The notes under the pieces were generated by a model that saw only the letters and a program-made list of their open reading frames with translations, ran no database searches and was not told the DNA's origin. A stretch of DNA of 64,000 bases from assembly GCF_000622385.1 (NCBI RefSeq), contig NZ_JASD01000008.1:2852001-2916000 (forward strand). The letters are read 5' to 3'. The position numbers were made by a program, and so were the translations under genes. Shown piece by piece: positions 45,536-54,626 of the stretch; within the stretch, counting starts at the first letter, position 1; each line of letters begins with the position of its first letter. This stretch comes from Sulfitobacter noctilucicola (GTDB taxonomy: Bacteria > Pseudomonadota > Alphaproteobacteria > Rhodobacterales > Rhodobacteraceae).

Positions 45536-47044
45536 TTACTCTGCAGCCGGTTTCATTTCAAAACCCTGTGCCAACTGGTCGGCGGGCGTGACTGGGTATT
45601 CACCTGAGAAGCAGGCATCGCAGTACTGCGGGCACTTGGAATTGCGCCCCTCTGCTTCGCCCACCGCACGGTAGAGACCGTCCAGCGAGATGAACTTTAG
45701 CGAATCTACTGCCAGATGATCGCGCATCTCCTCCTCGGACATCGTCGCCGCCAGCAGCTTTTCGCGCTGGGGCGTGTCTACGCCATAAAAACAGGGCCAC
45801 GCCGTCGGCGGGGAGGCGATGCGGAAATGAACCTCTTTCGCACCTGCGTCCAGAATCATTTCCTTGATTTTGCGGCTGGTCGTGCCGCGCACGACGCTGT
45901 CGTCCACAAGGATCACTCGTTTACCCTTGATCAGGGCACGGTTCACGTTGAGCTTGAGGCGCACACCCATGTTGCGGATCTGCTCGGTCGGCTCAATGAA
46001 CGTCCGGCCCATATACTGGTTGCGGATGATGCCCATCGCATAAGGGATGCCGGATTCAAGACTGTAACCGATGGCTGCCGGTGTGCCACTGTCAGGAACC
46101 GGGCAAACCAGATCAGCCTCGACCGGGCTTTCCTTGGCCAGTTCGCGGCCAATCGCTTCGCGGGTTTCGTAGACAGAACGGCCACCCAAAATACTGTCAG
46201 GGCGCGAGAAATAGACATGCTCAAAAATGCAGAAACGTGAAGACTGACGCCGGAAGGGGAAGTGGGATTCGACACCCTTGGGTGTAATCACAACCATTTC
46301 GCCGGGTTCAATCTCGCGAACGAACTCTGCGCCGATGATGTCCAACGCACAGGTTTCAGAGCTAAGCGCCCATCCATCACCGATCTTTCCGAGCACCAGC
46401 GGGCGCACGCCAAGAGGGTCGCGAACACCGATCAGCTTGGTACGAGTCATTGCGACAACAGAAAACGCGCCTTCAACGCGGCGCAGCGCGTCTTCCATCC
46501 GCTCGGGAATGTTGCGCTGTAGCGACCGCGCCATCAGGTGAATGATGCATTCGCTGTCGGAAGAGCTTTGAAAGATGGAGCCGCGTTCGATCAACTCACG
46601 GCGCAGCGCGTTGGCGTTCGTGATATTGCCGTTATGGGCAATTGCCGCTCCCCCCATGGCGAATTCGCCAAAGAAAGGCTGCACATCGCGGATTGCAGTC
46701 TGCCCCTTGGAGCCGGTGGTGGAATAACGCACATGGCCGATGGCCAATTCGCCCGGCAAGGTTTCCATGACTTTTTGCGAGGTAAAGTTGTCGCGGACAT
46801 AGCCAAACCGACGGGCAGACTGGAAGCCTGCTTCGGGATCATGACTGACGATGCCGCCTGCCTCTTGTCCGCGGTGCTGCAAAGCGTGCAGCCCAAGTGC
46901 GACGAAATTGGACGCATCGGCAACGCCGACAACGCCAAACACGCCGCATTCTTCTTTCAGTTTATCTCCGTCCTCGCTGTCACGTAGATAGGACGTATCA
47001 AACGGATGGGCGGGGGGCATGATCTTGGACTTAAGATTGGGCAC
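45536..47044 (-). CDS. purF: Amidophosphoribosyltransferase
   Basis: First committed step of purine synthesis, glutamine plus PRPP to phosphoribosylamine. The catalytic Cys follows a propeptide: KLKEECGVFGVVG, where C must become N-terminal by processing. The PRPP loop VILVDDSVVRGTTSRK is intact. It starts at GTG 47044 with GGAG upstream, or at ATG 47020. Late cysteines in CPQYCDACF could bind an iron-sulfur cluster, as in the Bacillus-type enzyme. Downstream of cvpA, as in many bacteria, but with a kinase gene between. Confidence 0.96.
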   Translation of the reverse strand: MPNLKSKIMPPAHPFDTSYLRDSEDGDKLKEECGVFGVVGVADASNFVALGLHALQHRGQEAGGIVSHDPEAGFQSARRFGYVRDNFTSQKVMETLPGELAIGHVRYSTTGSKGQTAIRDVQPFFGEFAMGGAAIAHNGNITNANALRRELIERGSIFQSSSDSECIIHLMARSLQRNIPERMEDALRRVEGAFSVVAMTRTKLIGVRDPLGVRPLVLGKIGDGWALSSETCALDIIGAEFVREIEPGEMVVITPKGVESHFPFRRQSSRFCIFEHVYFSRPDSILGGRSVYETREAIGRELAKESPVEADLVCPVPDSGTPAAIGYSLESGIPYAMGIIRNQYMGRTFIEPTEQIRNMGVRLKLNVNRALIKGKRVILVDDSVVRGTTSRKIKEMILDAGAKEVHFRIASPPTAWPCFYGVDTPQREKLLAATMSEEEMRDHLAVDSLKFISLDGLYRAVGEAEGRNSKCPQYCDACFSGEYPVTPADQLAQGFEMKPAAE

Positions 47045-47180
47045 AGGTGTGGCAGCTCCGAATCCTCTGGGGGTCGGAATAACGTTTAGGGTGATTGTCC
47101 TGTGGTGTCACCCCGACGATGTCACTCTGCACGGCTTTGTTTGTCCGGTTGGTCGTTTAAAAGGCGCTAATTGACGCAGT

Positions 47181-48335
47181 TCACGCGCGATGCTGCATTG
47201 TGAGGGGGAAGGAGACCGGCGGGCTTTCAATCCCGAACGGTAAGCCGCCAAGGTTCATGGTACTGTTTATGCAATCGCCCGGCAGGGAGAACCGGACCAC
47301 TGCACCGCCACTATCCGGAAGGTTACGGGCTACCAAAGTGCCGCCCCTTGCATCGATCAGGCGCTTCACGGCAAAGAGGCCATAGCCACTTTCAGCCCGG
47401 AACCTGCCACCGTTCATCAGCTCCAGCCCGTCTTTGGAAAAACCACCGCCGTTGTCGGAAAGGGTCACGTCTATCATGCCGGGCAGGCCTTTCTGGACAT
47501 CGATATCAAGGGAAAGTTTTTTGCGCCCGCCGTGTTTCATCGCGTTTTCCGTCAGATTGCGCAGTACGATCTGCATTGCGGTTCTGTCGGCACGCATTGT
47601 GACAGTGGCAGCTTTGACCTTGTGCTGCGACAGAGGGTCAAGCGCACCCAGAATATCATAGCACAAGGCCGGAAAGCTGAAAGTGCTCGCCTTGGATTGC
47701 GCCCGCACACTTTCAACATGGGACAGCACGTCGGTGATGAGTTCGCTCGTTTTGATTGCAATCTTGTCGAGTGTTTCGATCAGTTCAACCTTGCCATCAC
47801 CGCGATCCACAAATTCATCCAGCAGCAGGTCGGCAATGGCAGAGATATTGCGCATCGGGGTGCGCAAGTCATGGGCGGCCAAAGCAACAAACTGTTCCAT
47901 TTCATTCGTCAGTGCTTCGAATTCTTCCTTTGCCTGCTGTGCAGCTGTCTGTGCCGTGAGGTCGATGGACGTCCCGTACAGACGTTGAAGTTTGCCATGG
48001 GCATCTTTTTCAGGGTGCAGGGTGGTCTGGATGGTGCGGGTACGGTCAGCAATGGGAAGGTCCACCTGATAGACCAAAGGTGCAACACTATCGCGGGCCT
48101 GACAATGGCGTTCATAGGCAGCTCGGCCAAAGGGGCCAACGTAGACTTCTTTTGCGGTGCGGCCCAGATAGTCGGACAACGGGCGGCCCGAGACACTGCG
48201 GGCCTTTTTGTTAAACGCCGCATAAACAGGCTGACCTTCCGCATCAATCTCCAGCACGAAGACGGGCGATGCGATCAGGTCGAGTTGTGCATAGTGCGGT
48301 GAAAGCGGCATTTTATGTCCCTGGTTAGTGGACAT
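47181..48335 (-). CDS. PAS-domain sensor histidine kinase (orphan)
   Basis: A 384-residue soluble kinase. A PAS domain covers about residues 10-130 (FVLEIDAEGQPVYAAFNKKA). The HisKA domain carries the phosphoacceptor His in ALAAHDLRTPMRNIS near residue 156. The ATPase domain has RNLTENAMKHGG (N box), LSDNGGGF (G1) and SGYGLFAVKRLIDARGG (G2). No membrane helix and no response regulator nearby. Start is ATG 48335 or ATG 48311, which has AGGGA at a good distance. It is inserted between cvpA and purF. Confidence 0.9.
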   Translation of the reverse strand: MSTNQGHKMPLSPHYAQLDLIASPVFVLEIDAEGQPVYAAFNKKARSVSGRPLSDYLGRTAKEVYVGPFGRAAYERHCQARDSVAPLVYQVDLPIADRTRTIQTTLHPEKDAHGKLQRLYGTSIDLTAQTAAQQAKEEFEALTNEMEQFVALAAHDLRTPMRNISAIADLLLDEFVDRGDGKVELIETLDKIAIKTSELITDVLSHVESVRAQSKASTFSFPALCYDILGALDPLSQHKVKAATVTMRADRTAMQIVLRNLTENAMKHGGRKKLSLDIDVQKGLPGMIDVTLSDNGGGFSKDGLELMNGGRFRAESGYGLFAVKRLIDARGGTLVARNLPDSGGAVVRFSLPGDCINSTMNLGGLPFGIESPPVSFPLTMQHRA

Positions 48336-48412
48336 ATTCCTAGACCGAGGAGGTTAACCAGTGGTTACCGACCCTCGAAATCTGCGTTGGCTTTTAGCCA
48401 ATCGCGGGGAAA

Positions 48413-48967
48413 TTATTCGCCGCAGGCACCGACGAGAGCCTCATAACGTGTTGTGATCCAGCCAAGTGCAGCTTCGGGATTCTGCTCTTCGATCTGACCG
48501 GTAAAGCGCGAGAACACGACGGCAGAGCGGCTTTCATCGACAATCGTGAACTGCTGGCCGGTGATCACAGTTTCATAGACGAAAAATGCGATCGCCACCA
48601 AAAGGATGCCGCGTGCCACGCCAAAGATGAAGCCCAGACCCTGATCGAGCCCGCCAAGGACCGAGCGCTGCACCAAGGAAGAAAAAAGCGGTGTGAAAAG
48701 GGACACGACAATCAGCGCAATGGCAAATACGATAGCGAAGGCACCGATAATCGACAGCTCGCAGCTGTCCGCCAGAAAATCGCCGATGACAGGGATTTCG
48801 CGGACCAAAGGTTCGACACGCGGGGCGAACAGGAACGCGAGGATCGCAGCGGCGATCCAGCCGACGATGGCCATTGCCTCGCGGACCAGACCGCGGCCAT
48901 AGGCCAGAAGAGCAGACAGGATAATGACAAGCGCCACAACGCCGTCGATGATCGTAAAGCCGTCCAT
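48413..48967 (-). CDS. cvpA: CvpA family membrane protein
   Basis: A 184-residue protein with four hydrophobic helices, opening MDGFTIIDGVVALVIILSALLAYGRGLVREAM, the family signature. E. coli CvpA is needed for colicin V production and has been linked to envelope stress resistance; the molecular role is unclear. It follows radA by 30 bases. Confidence 0.92.
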   Translation of the reverse strand: MDGFTIIDGVVALVIILSALLAYGRGLVREAMAIVGWIAAAILAFLFAPRVEPLVREIPVIGDFLADSCELSIIGAFAIVFAIALIVVSLFTPLFSSLVQRSVLGGLDQGLGFIFGVARGILLVAIAFFVYETVITGQQFTIVDESRSAVVFSRFTGQIEEQNPEAALGWITTRYEALVGACGE

Positions 48968-48997
48968 GTGGTCCTGCCTTTTATGCCTCTTGGCGCA

Positions 48998-50365
48998 TTA
49001 CCCTGCGCCGAAAATTTCACCAACAAAGCCGGTCAGATCGCTCATTGTGTTGATCGAAATACCAGCGGCTGCTGCGGCTTTTCCACCGGCAGGAGCGATA
49101 GCGGAGGTAAAACCAAGTTTTTGCGCTTCTTTCAACCTATTTTCGGTCTGGGACGCAGGACGCAGGGCACCCGATAGGCTGATTTCCCCGAAAACAACGG
49201 TCTCGGCGGGCAAGGCTGTGTCTTCGCGGGCACTCAAGAGAGCGGCGGCAACTGCCAGATCGGCGGCAGGTTCGGAGATTTTCATGCCACCTGCAACATT
49301 GAGATAGACGTCCAGACCGGCAAAAGGGATGCCGCAACGGGCCTCAAGCACGGCGAGGATCATCGCAAGGCGGCCAGAATCCCAGCCTACGACGGTTCGG
49401 CGGGCCTGCGCATGCGGAGATGGTGCGACAAGGGCCTGAAGCTCGACCAGGACGGGGCGGGTGCCTTCGATACCTGCAAAAACGACAGAGCCCGCCGCAG
49501 GTTGTCCACGTTCGGACAAAAACAGGGCAGAGGGGTTGGTGACTTCTGCCAATCCCCGACCCGTCATCTCGAAGACGCCGATCTCGTCTGCGGGACCGAA
49601 ACGGTTCTTGACGGACCGCAAAATGCGGAACTGGTGCCCGCGTTCACCTTCAAAATAGAGCACAGTATCGACCATGTGCTCAACAACGCGCGGTCCGGCG
49701 ATTGCGCCTTCTTTGGTCACATGCCCCACGAGGATCACCGAAGTACCGGACCGTTTGGCAAATGCGGTCAGCTCATGGGATGCCGCACGCACCTGCGAAA
49801 CAGAGCCGGGGGCGCTTTCTACATTATCTGCCCACATGGTCTGGATGGAATCGATGATGGCAAGCTGAGGGCGTTCTTTGTCCAAAGTCGTCAGGATGTC
49901 GCGCAGGTTGGTTTCTGCGGCCAGTTGGACGGGAGCATCGGCCAGACCAAGACGCTGCGCACGCATGCGGACCTGCGCGGAGGCTTCTTCGCCACTGACG
50001 TAGATTGTTTTCAGGCCCGCCTTCGCAAAATGCGCCGCGGCTTGCAGCAAAAGAGTAGACTTACCGATGCCTGGATCACCGCCGACGAGGATCGCAGATG
50101 CCGGCACAAGCCCACCCCCGAGCACACGGTCAAGCTCGTCGATGCCTGAATGGCTGCGTGGGGGCGGGGCCTCTTCAGTCGAAAGATCGGTGAGCTGCAT
50201 CGCGCTGCCACGTTTTGCCCCTAGCGATTTGCTGGGCGGACCGGCAGAGATGCCTTTGTCTTCGGATATGGTGTTCCATTCGCCGCAGTTGTCGCAGCGG
50301 CCAGACCACTTGCTGAATGATGCGGCACAGGCGGCACAGGTGAAGGATTTTACGGGTTTTGCCAT
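48998..50365 (-). CDS. radA: DNA repair protein RadA
   Basis: Branch-migration ATPase of recombinational repair. The 455-residue product has an N-terminal zinc finger (CAACAASFSKWSGRCDNCGEW), Walker A GGDPGIGKSTLLLQA, the RadA-specific KNRFG motif (VKNRFGPADEIGVFEM), and a Lon-protease-like C-terminal domain. The length is standard. No frameshift or missing motif. Confidence 0.97.
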   Translation of the reverse strand: MAKPVKSFTCAACAASFSKWSGRCDNCGEWNTISEDKGISAGPPSKSLGAKRGSAMQLTDLSTEEAPPPRSHSGIDELDRVLGGGLVPASAILVGGDPGIGKSTLLLQAAAHFAKAGLKTIYVSGEEASAQVRMRAQRLGLADAPVQLAAETNLRDILTTLDKERPQLAIIDSIQTMWADNVESAPGSVSQVRAASHELTAFAKRSGTSVILVGHVTKEGAIAGPRVVEHMVDTVLYFEGERGHQFRILRSVKNRFGPADEIGVFEMTGRGLAEVTNPSALFLSERGQPAAGSVVFAGIEGTRPVLVELQALVAPSPHAQARRTVVGWDSGRLAMILAVLEARCGIPFAGLDVYLNVAGGMKISEPAADLAVAAALLSAREDTALPAETVVFGEISLSGALRPASQTENRLKEAQKLGFTSAIAPAGGKAAAAAGISINTMSDLTGFVGEIFGAG

Positions 50366-50427
50366 ATGCGCGTTGTGGCGCCGCGCGCGATTGGCGTCAA
50401 AGGGAAAACGCCAGGGCAGACGGCGAC

Positions 50428-50470
50428 GTTTTCTTGCAAAGAAAACGGGCCGGAATTTTTAAGAAATTCC
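50428..50470. terminator. Two tandem hairpins upstream of radA
   Basis: GTTTTCTT-GCA-AAGAAAAC (50428-50446) and GGAATTT-TTAAG-AAATTCC (50452-50470), both perfect. They lie between the stop of the coiled-coil gene (50477) and the radA start (50365), on the leftward transcript. Neither has a following T run, so attenuation or partial termination is possible but not shown. Confidence 0.4.
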
Positions 50471-50476
50471 GTCTCT

Positions 50477-51253
50477 TTATTCAGCCGCTTTTGGCTGCAA
50501 ATCAACGATAGTGTTGTCCAATGCCGTTTGCTCTGTCCGGATTTGGCTTTCCATACCCAGCTCCGGAAGGATTTCCTGCATTTCGGCACGCAGACGCTCC
50601 AATTGCGCTACCGCCACGCTTTCCTCAAGCTCGACTTCGTGCACCCAGTGCTTCAGGTCGGTGGTGATGCCCTTGGCCTGATCCAGACGTTCGTTGAAAA
50701 GCGCCACTTCCTGTTGACGCTCTTTCAGGAAATTGCGGGCGCGGCTGATCTTTTCATCAGAGTAGACCTGCGCCAGTTCGCGGCTGATGTGGCTCATCTG
50801 TGCTGCGACTTCCAGAAGGGACGGCTCTAGCGTGCTAAGATCAGGATGGTCGCGTAAATAGGCAAGCCGTTCACGCACAGCATCAAATTCAGAGCTGAGC
50901 CTGAACGTCTCTGCGCGGTCTGCTGCATGTACCGCAGCATAGGCGCGGGCCACGTCATCCATTCCGATGGAAAAAGCACGGTGTGAATTTTCAAGCTGCA
51001 TGATCCGACGGTTGCCCGGTAAAAAGAAACACAGCCCGACGGCCAAGACTGTCAGGGCAATCTGCGCGTACATGCCTGCATTCTCGATCGGTTGGCCGTC
51101 ATAGAGCACTGAAAGGCTGATCCATGACCACTGGCCGACCGCAGCCATGACTGTTGCCCCGAAGAGGCCCAAAGCCCCTACAAGGAAGAAGGCAAACGCA
51201 AGGCGTTGCGCAAGGTAGGTAATAATGTGCGCCAAGGCGCGTACGGTGGACAC
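50477..51253 (-). CDS. Two-helix membrane protein with long coiled coil
   Basis: A 258-residue protein. Two membrane helices lie at about residues 17-38 and 61-79; residues about 85-245 are Glu/Arg/Leu-rich and predicted to form a long coiled coil (for example LDQAKGITTDLKHWVHEVEL). The family is found in Rhodobacterales, sometimes annotated as a DNA repair protein from its position by radA; nothing in the sequence supports that. Function unknown. Confidence 0.8.
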   Translation of the reverse strand: MSTVRALAHIITYLAQRLAFAFFLVGALGLFGATVMAAVGQWSWISLSVLYDGQPIENAGMYAQIALTVLAVGLCFFLPGNRRIMQLENSHRAFSIGMDDVARAYAAVHAADRAETFRLSSEFDAVRERLAYLRDHPDLSTLEPSLLEVAAQMSHISRELAQVYSDEKISRARNFLKERQQEVALFNERLDQAKGITTDLKHWVHEVELEESVAVAQLERLRAEMQEILPELGMESQIRTEQTALDNTIVDLQPKAAE

Positions 51254-51407
51254 CGTGACATTCCCCCCGGAAGTCGGTTAATCGCTACTAGGCAAGTTTA
51301 TGCCGATTACTCAGATAATCTATGGGAAATTCGCGGGGATTGCCTCAAAACCCTGCAATTCTGCTCCAAATGCAACAGTATGACAGAGGTCTGTTTCCCA
51401 AATCAGG

Positions 51408-51869
51408 CTAATGATCTGATCTTTGTATGGATTGTTCGGTTTTATACGAGATCAGAAGCGACGAGAGAATGCAGGCGGTGAAGAGGTAAAGGCCCCAAGC
51501 GACCTCAATCCGGCCTACACCGATGCCCTTTGACAGCGTGATATAGAGCGCGATCAGAAAGATATCTGCCATGGCCAGCTTCCCAAGCAGATGCACCGCA
51601 GGAAGCACGGAGGGTTTCAGCAGATCAAAGTGCACCAGCGCCAGCGCCACGGTTTTCAAATATGGCGCAAAGAGCGCAAAGAGCGTGACAACCAGCGCAA
51701 GGAAGATGTCTGTCGCCCAAAGCGATTGTAATCCTTTCAGCACGGAAATCTCATTCAGCGAGAAAAGCGGCAGCAGCCCTGCGCGCATCAAGGGTGCCCA
51801 CCACGCTAAGGGGTAGAGCACCAGAAGGGCTAGATTGGCGATCCGTAGCAACCAGTTTGTTTGGTTCAC
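51408..51869 (-). CDS. PqiA-like membrane protein
   Basis: A 153-residue protein with four hydrophobic helices, matching one half of PqiA (paraquat-inducible protein A; start [23 protein letters not shown]). The CxxC zinc motif found at the N-terminus of full-length PqiA is absent. In E. coli the PqiAB system takes part in lipid transport across the envelope; no MCE-type partner is here. It overlaps alr by four bases. Confidence 0.82.
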   Translation of the reverse strand: MNQTNWLLRIANLALLVLYPLAWWAPLMRAGLLPLFSLNEISVLKGLQSLWATDIFLALVVTLFALFAPYLKTVALALVHFDLLKPSVLPAVHLLGKLAMADIFLIALYITLSKGIGVGRIEVAWGLYLFTACILSSLLISYKTEQSIQRSDH

Positions 51870-52900
51870 GTCAGATAGACCCGGTCATAGCGCGCACCCA
51901 AGGACGTCAGAATTTCGTAGCCGATGGTACCGGCAAAGCCTGCAACAGTATCCACAGATTGATGTTGACCGATAAGCTGCAAATGTTCCGGCACTTCTGC
52001 CAAGGCGCTGACATCGACGGTGATCAGGTCCATTGACACCCGTCCGATCACCGGCAGCTTGCGTCCTTGGTGGGTGAGCGTTGCGTTTGCACCCATGCTG
52101 CGGATCAGGCCATCGGCATATCCGGCGGCGATTGTGGCAACCCGTGTCGGTCTGTGCGCCACGAAAGCGTTTGCGTAGCCCACGCTTTCACCCGGTGCCA
52201 CATCGCGCACCTGAATGACCGGCACGTCCAGCGATATCACTGGCGTTGCATCAACGAAGGGCAGGCCGCCATACAGCCCCACACCGGGGCGCGTGAGATC
52301 GAAATGATACTCAGGACCCAGTAAAATTCCGCCCGTCGCCGCAAGGGATCGTGGAATATCAAGGCCTTCTGTCATGTCCTTGAAGTTCTCGAGCTGCAAT
52401 CTGTTCATCAGGTGATCGGGTTCGTCGGCGCAGGCCAAATGCGAAATGATGAGTTCGGGTTTTTGCGCCACTGCAATGTCGCGTACGGCTGACCATTCCG
52501 CAGGCTCCATCCCTAGCCGGTTCATACCTGTATCAAGCTGGACGCCGAAAGGACGACCGGGAAGGCTTTCGACATGTGTCAAAAGCTGGTCAACGGAGTT
52601 GATCATCGGTGTGAGATCCGCACTGCGGATCATGTCGGCATCGCCGGGCATATGGCCTGCAAAGACGAATATCGCGGGGCCCGGGCCCAACGCGCGGCGC
52701 AGGGCCACGCCTTCTTCGGCCATCGCCACAAAGAACAGACGCGCTCCAGCGCGTGCAAGCGCTGGGCCCACCTTGGCCACGCCCAAACCGTAAGCGTCAG
52801 CCTTGATCACCGCCGCAGTTTCACATTCGGTTAGCTGGTCCAGCGCGCTCCAGTTTTCGGTGATCGCTGTCAGGTCGATGGTGAGTGTTGCTGTGCTCAT
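51866..52900 (-). CDS. alr: Alanine racemase
   Basis: PLP enzyme that makes D-alanine for peptidoglycan. The 344-residue product from ATG 52900 (AGGAC upstream) has the PLP-lysine motif [12 protein letters not shown] near residue 33 and the second catalytic Tyr region ([10 protein letters not shown]). [12 protein letters not shown] is also conserved. The longer frame from 52933 is rejected. Confidence 0.95.
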   Translation of the reverse strand: MSTATLTIDLTAITENWSALDQLTECETAAVIKADAYGLGVAKVGPALARAGARLFFVAMAEEGVALRRALGPGPAIFVFAGHMPGDADMIRSADLTPMINSVDQLLTHVESLPGRPFGVQLDTGMNRLGMEPAEWSAVRDIAVAQKPELIISHLACADEPDHLMNRLQLENFKDMTEGLDIPRSLAATGGILLGPEYHFDLTRPGVGLYGGLPFVDATPVISLDVPVIQVRDVAPGESVGYANAFVAHRPTRVATIAAGYADGLIRSMGANATLTHQGRKLPVIGRVSMDLITVDVSALAEVPEHLQLIGQHQSVDTVAGFAGTIGYEILTSLGARYDRVYLT

Positions 52901-53159
52901 TTTCGGGTCCTGTTGCTGCGGCTTGCCTAACAAAAAAGATGTCCTCTAGGCGGCATTTACAGGTGGGTGTACTGGCCTTTGGTGTGAGGGACAAGCCAGC
53001 CCGATAGTACGGCGTTGCAGGTGCTTTCTGTCGGCCAACCAAGCGTTCTGCAAACTAAAGCGTGGTCATGTTGCTGCCCGCACGCGCCGTAACGTCATTC
53101 ACTGTCTGCTTGCGCGATAGCACCAAGTGCCTAAGCTGCCGCAATCAGAGGAGGATACC

Positions 53160-54479
53160 ATGCTTACAAAGACCCTGAAGACAGCACCCGTGATGCTGGC
53201 GTTGACCGCCGCACCGGCATTTGCTGAAAACCGAATTGATACCCAGCTTCCAAGTGCGCCGGAACTGGCCGCCTATGGGGATATGCCCGTCGGCGTGCGC
53301 CAGCTTGAGATGGTGAACCCCGGCCAGATTGATATTCTGGCGATTGATCCCGCAGCCCCAAAACCCGATACACTGCCAACCTATGACCGTCCGCTGACGG
53401 TTGAGATGTGGTATCCGGCTGTGGCGGGCGAAGAAGGCGATACAACTCTCAAAGCCTACCTGCGCGATGGGACCACGGAAGTCACGTTGCAGGGCCGTGC
53501 GGTGCGCGATGCCGCACCAGCAGCCTCAGATGCGGCTTATCCTCTTGTGCTGATCAGCCATGGGTATCCTGGCAACCGCTTTCTGCTGTCGCATCTGGCA
53601 GAGAACATTGCCTCCAAAGGCTATGTTGTGGCCTCCATCGACCACACTGACAGCACCTACCGCACACAGGCTGCGTTTGGCTCCACCCTCGTAAACCGGT
53701 CGCTTGACCAGTTGTTCGTGCTTGAGGAAATGGCAAAGATGAGCGCCGATGGCGGTGATTTCGCGGGTCTTTATGACGCCAACAACACGGGCCTTATCGG
53801 TTATTCCATGGGTGGATACGGTGCCATCATTACCGCAGGCGGTGGTGTGACGCAGGCTTCTGTGGAGTATGGCTGGGGCGGGCCGCATGGCACATTGGGA
53901 ATCCACCTTGCTGGCTCCGACACCCATAACGCGCTGCCGGACGCGCGGATCAAGACGGCCGTGGCTTTTGGTCCCTGGGGCATGAACACCGGTTTCTGGG
54001 ATGCCGAAGGGTTGGGCGGCATCAAGATTCCGATGCTGTTTATCGCTGGGTCACAGGATGACGTATCGCTTTATGAAAACGGTGTTCGCGCGATTTGGGA
54101 AAACGCATCGGCGCTACCGCACGCGCTGCTGACCTATGAAAACGGTGGTCACAATGCGGGCGCCCCGATGCCGGCACCAGCCGAAAGCTATTACGACAAC
54201 GCGGACAAAGGCTTTAACATTTCGGAGCACTATACCGATCCGGTGTGGGATACGGCGCGGATGAACAACATCGCACAGCATTTCGTGACTGCATGGATGG
54301 ACCGCGAGTTGAAGGGGGATGCCGACAAAGGCGCGTATCTGGAGCTGACCGAAAATTCCAACGATGGCGTCTGGTCGATGAACGAGGACGGCACGCAGAA
54401 AGAAGACCACACCTATTGGAAAGGCTTTGCCGAAGGCACTGCGAAGGGCCTGCGCTATGAGGTTAAGTCAGGGGAGTAA
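53160..54479 (+). CDS. Secreted alpha/beta hydrolase, PAF-acetylhydrolase-like
   Basis: A 439-residue protein with signal peptide (MLTKTLKTAPVMLALTAAPAFA, cleavage after residue 22) and strong AGGAGG upstream of ATG 53160. The fold markers are oxyanion region LISHGYPGN (132-140), nucleophile GYSMGGYG with S216, the acid in IAGSQDDVS, and the His in NGGHNAG. It resembles platelet-activating-factor acetylhydrolase or dienelactone hydrolase-type esterases. It stands alone on the plus strand between alr and dnaB. Confidence 0.88.
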   Translation: MLTKTLKTAPVMLALTAAPAFAENRIDTQLPSAPELAAYGDMPVGVRQLEMVNPGQIDILAIDPAAPKPDTLPTYDRPLTVEMWYPAVAGEEGDTTLKAYLRDGTTEVTLQGRAVRDAAPAASDAAYPLVLISHGYPGNRFLLSHLAENIASKGYVVASIDHTDSTYRTQAAFGSTLVNRSLDQLFVLEEMAKMSADGGDFAGLYDANNTGLIGYSMGGYGAIITAGGGVTQASVEYGWGGPHGTLGIHLAGSDTHNALPDARIKTAVAFGPWGMNTGFWDAEGLGGIKIPMLFIAGSQDDVSLYENGVRAIWENASALPHALLTYENGGHNAGAPMPAPAESYYDNADKGFNISEHYTDPVWDTARMNNIAQHFVTAWMDRELKGDADKGAYLELTENSNDGVWSMNEDGTQKEDHTYWKGFAEGTAKGLRYEVKSGE

Positions 54480-54556
54480 ATTTCCCAGATCAGGCTTCTT
54501 CACTTATTGTTAACGTGAAGAGGCCTGCTCAAGAGGTTGACCTTGCGTCAAAAGCG

Positions 54557-54596
54557 AACAGCGGCCTGTCCCGGATCGGGGCGGGCCGTTGCTTTT
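54557..54596. terminator. Possible bidirectional terminator
   Basis: GGCCTGTCCCG (54563-54573), loop GAT, CGGGGCGGGCC (54577-54587), two G-U pairs, with CTTTT following in both directions; outer bases extend the stem. It lies between the stops of the hydrolase (plus) and dnaB (minus). A further imperfect 11-bp hairpin lies at 54493-54525. Confidence 0.5.
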
Positions 54597-54626
54597 CAAA
54601 GTGTGGAAAATTCTTAAGCGACCGGA

